From the NCBI GenBank assembly GCA_947652115.1, contig OX393564.1:20496333-20560332 (forward strand): a stretch of DNA of 64,000 bases. Reading direction: 5' to 3'. Under the pieces are notes generated by a model. The model saw only the letters and a list, made by a program, of their open reading frames with translations, searched no databases and was not told where the DNA came from. This document shows, one piece after another, positions 60,101 to 64,000 of this stretch. A program made the position numbers and the translations under genes. Every line of letters begins with the position of its first letter. Position 1 is the stretch's first letter. This DNA is from Blastomussa wellsi. Lineage: Eukaryota; Cnidaria; Anthozoa; Scleractinia; Plerogyridae.

Positions 60101-63100
60101 TATTACCTCTCCACCTGGATGAGATAAAACTCGCGATAAATTAACTCCTAGCTTATTTTTCTCGTTATCCTTACAGTTTTTAAAGTTTGTTGATACCATT
60201 TATACTCCGGGAAAAGAAGGGTACTGAAAGACTAGCTAGCTAGCACAGCAAATACCTGGTTTTTCTCCTCTTCTGTTCCTTTAAAGGTCCATGTTCTGTG
60301 TCCCTCTCTAAAGTCCCCAAATCTTTTGTAATAGTATGAGGAAACAAAGCGGCCGAGTGGATCCCGTATGAGGTTGATATGAATGGGCTGAACCGCGCCA
60401 AATCTAGAGCAAGGAAATGGCACCAATGAGATATTGAAGGTTATTTTAAGGCGTCAAGTATATGATGACTAAAACTTATGGGATTGGTATAATGGAAGGA
60501 TCGACCCTGATTCAAAAATGGCTCTTGCAACCAATTCGGAGTTTCAAAAAACACGTACGGGCGTCGGGATAAAACGGAAGAATGTAATTTTCTTCCATTG
60601 TCATGAAAAATACTTGCACGAATTTGAATTCAAAATCTTTTGCATTTTTAAGATATGTTTGATTTTTAAGATATGTTTATCCCGACGCGCGCAAGTGTGT
60701 TTTGAAACTTCGAACTGGAAACATTCAAACGAAAGCTATTGAACTTTAGTCCGTAACTGGAGCTGGTGGCTTATGAGAATGGTTCAAGCATGGGCTGCAA
60801 AGTAGCCAGTAGAGATGTAAGGGATAGATAGTTGCTTATGGGAGCAAACAATAAACATTGGGAATGCAAAAAAAAACTACCGCTGTATTAAATGATCATT
60901 TATTAAATGATCATTTATTGCTTTGCGGGAATGTCTGCTTATGGTAATGCTCCAATACAGAGTTTATCGCTACGTGTGTTGAGGACCAAAGAAGCCTGGA
61001 CACCAGGGTAGATAGCCTGCGTAGCAGGCGCATAAAAGGGTGGGAGGGGGGCTGGTGAATCGAGAGAGAAACGTGGCGGACGTGGCGGAGGGGGACTGGG
61101 GAAGGAAAGCCCCCTTCCGCCACGTCCGCCACGTTTTTCTCCTGATTCACCAGCCCCCCTCCCACCCTTTTATGCGCCTGCTACGCAGGCTAACGGACAC
61201 CGCGGAAAAACGCACTGCACCGCGCACGCGCATGACACCACAATTTCACGAGGTTTTCTCGAGGTGTTCATCGTGAGCAACGGAGGCCGCGATACATCGA
61301 TGGTATAATTTTAGTTCAAACGTGCGTACTTGCAAGCTTAAAGCAAAAATTGGAATCAGTGTCGGGTAGATGACACTGCGGAAAAACGAGAGAAGGTTAA
61401 CATTTTGGCAGTTTGTAAGGAAACCCCCCGAATATTTAAGTTTAACATTTATACCAGAGGACCTCTCAATTTCCACATTCATTCGTTCGCGGTGCCGGGT
61501 AGACCCTCCCACGGGTGTCATGGGTCGAACCTTCCGCGTGCCTCAATATATCCTGGTGTACAATTTTCTCTCGGTTCGAAATCTGGATGAAATTAAGCCA
61601 TTAAGCAGAAGATTTTTTGATGAAGCTAACGGTCTACATCAGTGGCATTCATAACTACTGACGGATATGCATAAAAGAGTTCAAGAGTTTTACCTTTTAA
61701 AGTCGACAAAGTGAATGTGCTGATGATAGATAAACGGTGCTTTAAAGTTGTCTATTAAGTCCACATATTCTACCTGCAGTGCAAAATGAACCTTGTTCTT
61801 TAACTTTGTTATAAGAATGGAAACTACTATAGTAAAAAAAATACCTGTTAGTGCCGGAACTGCGAAACTGTTAATGCATAGTATTGAATTCACGGTGGAC
61901 TAACTCGATGGCGATGGAAGGAGTAGCCACAATACAAATGTTGCTGGCTGGCGAAATGGTTCAGTATATACTGTGATGTGTTTCTCATGGGATTTGTCGC
62001 TGCAAAAATACTACTTTTGCGCCGGTTGATTGAAACTCGGAAGTGCGACTGAAAAAAACTACTTGATGAAGGCTTGAGTCTCGTTGAGAGGAGTGGATTT
62101 CAACGGTTTTCAGTGCCATTTCCGCGCGCGTTAGTCTCAAACTCATTAATAATTCATCACGTTAAGACAAAGGAAATGGTTTGGAAATGTGATCTCAATT
62201 AGCATAGATTTTAACGATTTTATTTCTTCGTTTTCTCCGTAGTTTTAGTGTCGATTGAGAAGATATACACTCGAGACAGCGTTTCATCACATTTCCAAAC
62301 ACCTCGAAGTTCGTCAAAAATACTCCGCTGCGCGTCGTATTTTCAACTCTCTTCTTGGTGATTGCATATCGCGAAGAAACACTGTCTCTCGTGTTTGATA
62401 TATCACATGAAACACTGTCTCTCGTGTTTGATATAATTTATTACAAATCATATATTTTCATTCATTTGGCTAAAAGAATGTATTTTTCCACCGTTTGTTC
62501 GTTAGGTGCCCCTGGAATATTGCAAACTTTATTCTTGCATCCGTCTGTCATAAAACGACGTCATAAGACTCAAATCAGTTGCCCAATTAATTATGTCCAA
62601 TGAAGTTACAAACTGAACTTCCAAGACAGTAGTCAAGTGAAATGAAATGTATTTTTTCTAAAGGGGAGGGGTGGGGCTTAAAAGAGTGTGGCGCTTTATA
62701 AGTCTCGTTTTAAAAAAGGGACGGGGTTATTAGAGGAGAATGGCTCACTAAAGGATTTGCGGTATGTCAACAGAGAACGAAAAAAGGGAAAAAGTTTCCC
62801 ATCTCTAATAAGTATCTTCGGGCCCTAGTCAAATCATTACATAGCCTGTTTCCGCCGTACGTTCGGTTAGTGCGCGCGTTAGAGTCTTTCTAGATCTAGA
62901 AATGAAGAAGTTACCTGGTTCCGTAGGTCAAGATGTAGGGATGTATATTTGGTTGAGCCAATGACAGGGAAGCGATTTTTTCTTGCAAGCGTCACCATGA
63001 GCTGTATAATAGTACGGCTCCCACATTTGCCTACTCGGTTGTAAATCACTCTCTTCTGTGAGGAAGGGGTGAAAGGAGATTGAAAACGTGCTCAGAAAAT

Positions 63101-63939
63101 GAGCCTTATTCGCAAAACCATCAAGGCCTACGTTTACGCAAAATTGATTTGCTTGACAAAATTTGTGGAAAACATGAGTCAATCCAGAGCGAATGGTTGT
63201 GCAAAATGTAATTTCTGACGTTTGAATGACTGAATGAATTAGCCAGAAATTAATATTCTGACGGCACCTTTGGGAGGTTCGCGGGTTGTTATGGGACGTG
63301 CTGGGAGTATTTGGGGGTTTGACGGGAGATTTAAATCATCCTTGGTTAGTCAGCCTTCGCCTTCGCTCGCTATTCTTTTAAGGTACTTTTTTTGTATCGA
63401 AAAATCTTCTTTTTGCAATGCTTTGATTAAGTTTATAGTGTTACCCTTCCCTCGGGGGCTTGTTTATCTGTATCTGACGTAGCACAGGTTAAAAAACAAT
63501 TATTCCATGAGCCCGCGTTGGATATGAAGTGATAAAATAACCAACGAGCGCGTAGGAGACAGACAGCTCCTGAAACCTGCCAGTGTCGGCCATTATAGAG
63601 GGCTAAAGTTAAAAACTTGGCGCACTACTTTCCATATGACGTAAAACTCCGACTATTGGCTCATAGTCGGAGTTTTTTAGCCAATCAAAAAGCTAGAAAT
63701 TCAATAGTCGGAGCTGAGAGTATACTAAATTGTTTTAGAACCAACAGTTGTTAATTAAATGTTCCTGATTGTAATATATTGTGAATCAGATGACTGACTG
63801 ACCCATCCTAAATAAACTTTCACATTGAATGGTTCGTGTCAGTGTAGTCAAACCCAAAGAAACAAGGAAAGAATGAATGAAGCAATGGTCGGTGAATTGA
63901 TACCTACCTCTTTCCTCGTTGTTGCCACTGGTGTAAAAC
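57152..63939 (-). CDS. UST: Uronyl 2-O-sulfotransferase (UST/HS2ST family), 3' seven exons
   Basis: Minus-strand exons 63939-63908, 63055-62915, 61773-61694, 60403-60256, 59414-59314, 58642-58485, 57339-57152 join in phase to 281 residues. The 5'-phosphosulfate loop is in YNRVGKCGSRT. The second cofactor-binding strand is INLIRDPLGRFVSSYYYKRFGD. Conserved Cys motifs follow: TFDECVLNGAKEC and FYIIPFFCGQEAFC. The later helices (VGVVEELEDFLSVLEKLLPE, LELEYDFYNFVKARFHRLK) are family-typical. The FYIIP.FCGQ wording and the C-terminus favour uronyl 2-sulfotransferase over heparan sulfate 2-sulfotransferase. By family knowledge it transfers sulfate from PAPS to uronic acid in glycosaminoglycans inside the Golgi. 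The N-terminal membrane anchor lies beyond the right edge. The 32-base first exon is the least certain. Confidence 0.88.
57443..57615 (-). mobile_element. hAT-like MITE, copy 2, with 8-bp duplication
   Basis: Ends CATAGGCGTACGGGC and (inverted) CATAGGTGTACGGGC differ at one base. A perfect 8-bp duplication TGAAAGCC lies at 57435-57442 and 57616-57623. The interior matches the complement of 18642-18802. It lies in the last intron of the sulfotransferase gene and contains G/C homopolymers. Confidence 0.88.
57810..58030 (+). repeat. CCAAT-containing interspersed repeat
   Basis: Fullest copy of the repeat seen at 8000-8130 and 32560-32770: GGCCAATCACAAGAGGCAAA, ACCAATCAAAACTTGAAG, GGCGCGAG, TGATTGGTCGAGAAAGG. 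Confidence 0.5.
58237..58383. mobile_element. TTAA-flanked MITE (GGGTGTGTTTCTTT ends)
   Basis: GGGTGTGTTTCTTT at the left and the inverted GGGTGTGTTCCTTT at the right lie between TTAA at 58233-58236 and 58384-58387. The interior has two inverted copies of AAATCCGAAAACGGATTTTG-type sequence. The TTAA site suggests a piggyBac-type mobiliser. Confidence 0.75.
61013..61192. mobile_element. MITE with TAGCCTGCGTAGC ends, copy 3
   Basis: 180-bp near-perfect palindrome: TAGCCTGCGTAGCAGGCGCA at the left and its complement at the right, with internal GGCGGACGTGGCGGA repeats. It lies in an intron of the sulfotransferase gene. Confidence 0.8.
62376..62434 (+). repeat. 33-bp tandem duplication
   Basis: GAAACACTGTCTCTCGTGTT plus TGATAT occurs twice at a 33-bp period (62376 and 62409), in a sulfotransferase intron. 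Confidence 0.8.
63646..63676. repeat. Short hairpin in sulfotransferase intron
   Basis: AAACTCCGACTAT pairs perfectly with ATAGTCGGAGTTT around a TGGCTC loop. A third half-site ATAGTCGGAGCT follows at about 63702. Confidence 0.7.
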
Positions 63940-64000
63940 CTAGAAATAAAAAAATATTGTTTTTTGTTACATACAGACAAGTGACTACAAATAAAGATTA

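Overview
The window is eukaryotic, intron-rich, AT-rich DNA, most likely from an anthozoan cnidarian (a reef coral or close relative). I infer this from the metazoan genes, their intron density, and repeat types I associate with coral genomes; I cannot name the species. One 200-base assembly gap lies at 17508-17707.

Layout. (1) Positions 3300-32887 (+) hold the last 16 coding exons (431 aa) of a TMEM181 orthologue (GOST-type seven-transmembrane protein); its first exon is not visible. The introns are full of mobile elements. One intron (25479-29703) is a minor-spliceosome AT-AC (U12) intron. (2) Inside the TMEM181 intron 17434-24964 sits a 5.8 kb element with terminal inverted repeats (19003-24791). 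It carries two tail-to-tail spliced genes: an 853-aa transposase-like protein whose acidic residues and zinc ligands match the spacing of the RAG1 catalytic core, and a 224-aa chromodomain protein. (3) Positions 33000-40363 are mostly gene-free, with inverted-repeat elements. (4) Positions 40364-41230 encode an intronless coiled-coil protein with two UBAN-like (NEMO/optineurin/TNIP-type) motifs. (5) Positions 43081-52955 hold a heat-shock co-chaperone cluster in mirror order: BAG(-), DNAJB(+), DNAJB(-), BAG(+). Each BAG gene is head-to-head with a DNAJB gene, and both intergenic promoters carry heat-shock elements; one has a long 5-bp-phased array. (6) Positions 57152-63939 (-) hold seven 3' exons of a uronyl 2-O-sulfotransferase (UST/HS2ST family) gene that runs off the right edge.

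Mobile DNA is diverse. It includes a Merlin-like element with a broken transposase, tRNA-derived SINEs with target duplications, TTAA-flanked MITEs, hAT-like MITEs with 8-bp duplications, a 3.4 kb foldback element carrying a nested 857-bp element, and a 5'-truncated Penelope-like element with a GIY-YIG remnant and a candidate hammerhead ribozyme.

Functionally, the chaperone cluster reads as a unit. J-proteins stimulate Hsp70 ATPase and BAG proteins promote nucleotide exchange, so the paired genes would supply both halves of the Hsp70 cycle under shared heat-shock control. All calls come from reading the sequence and remembered family features; no database search was run.
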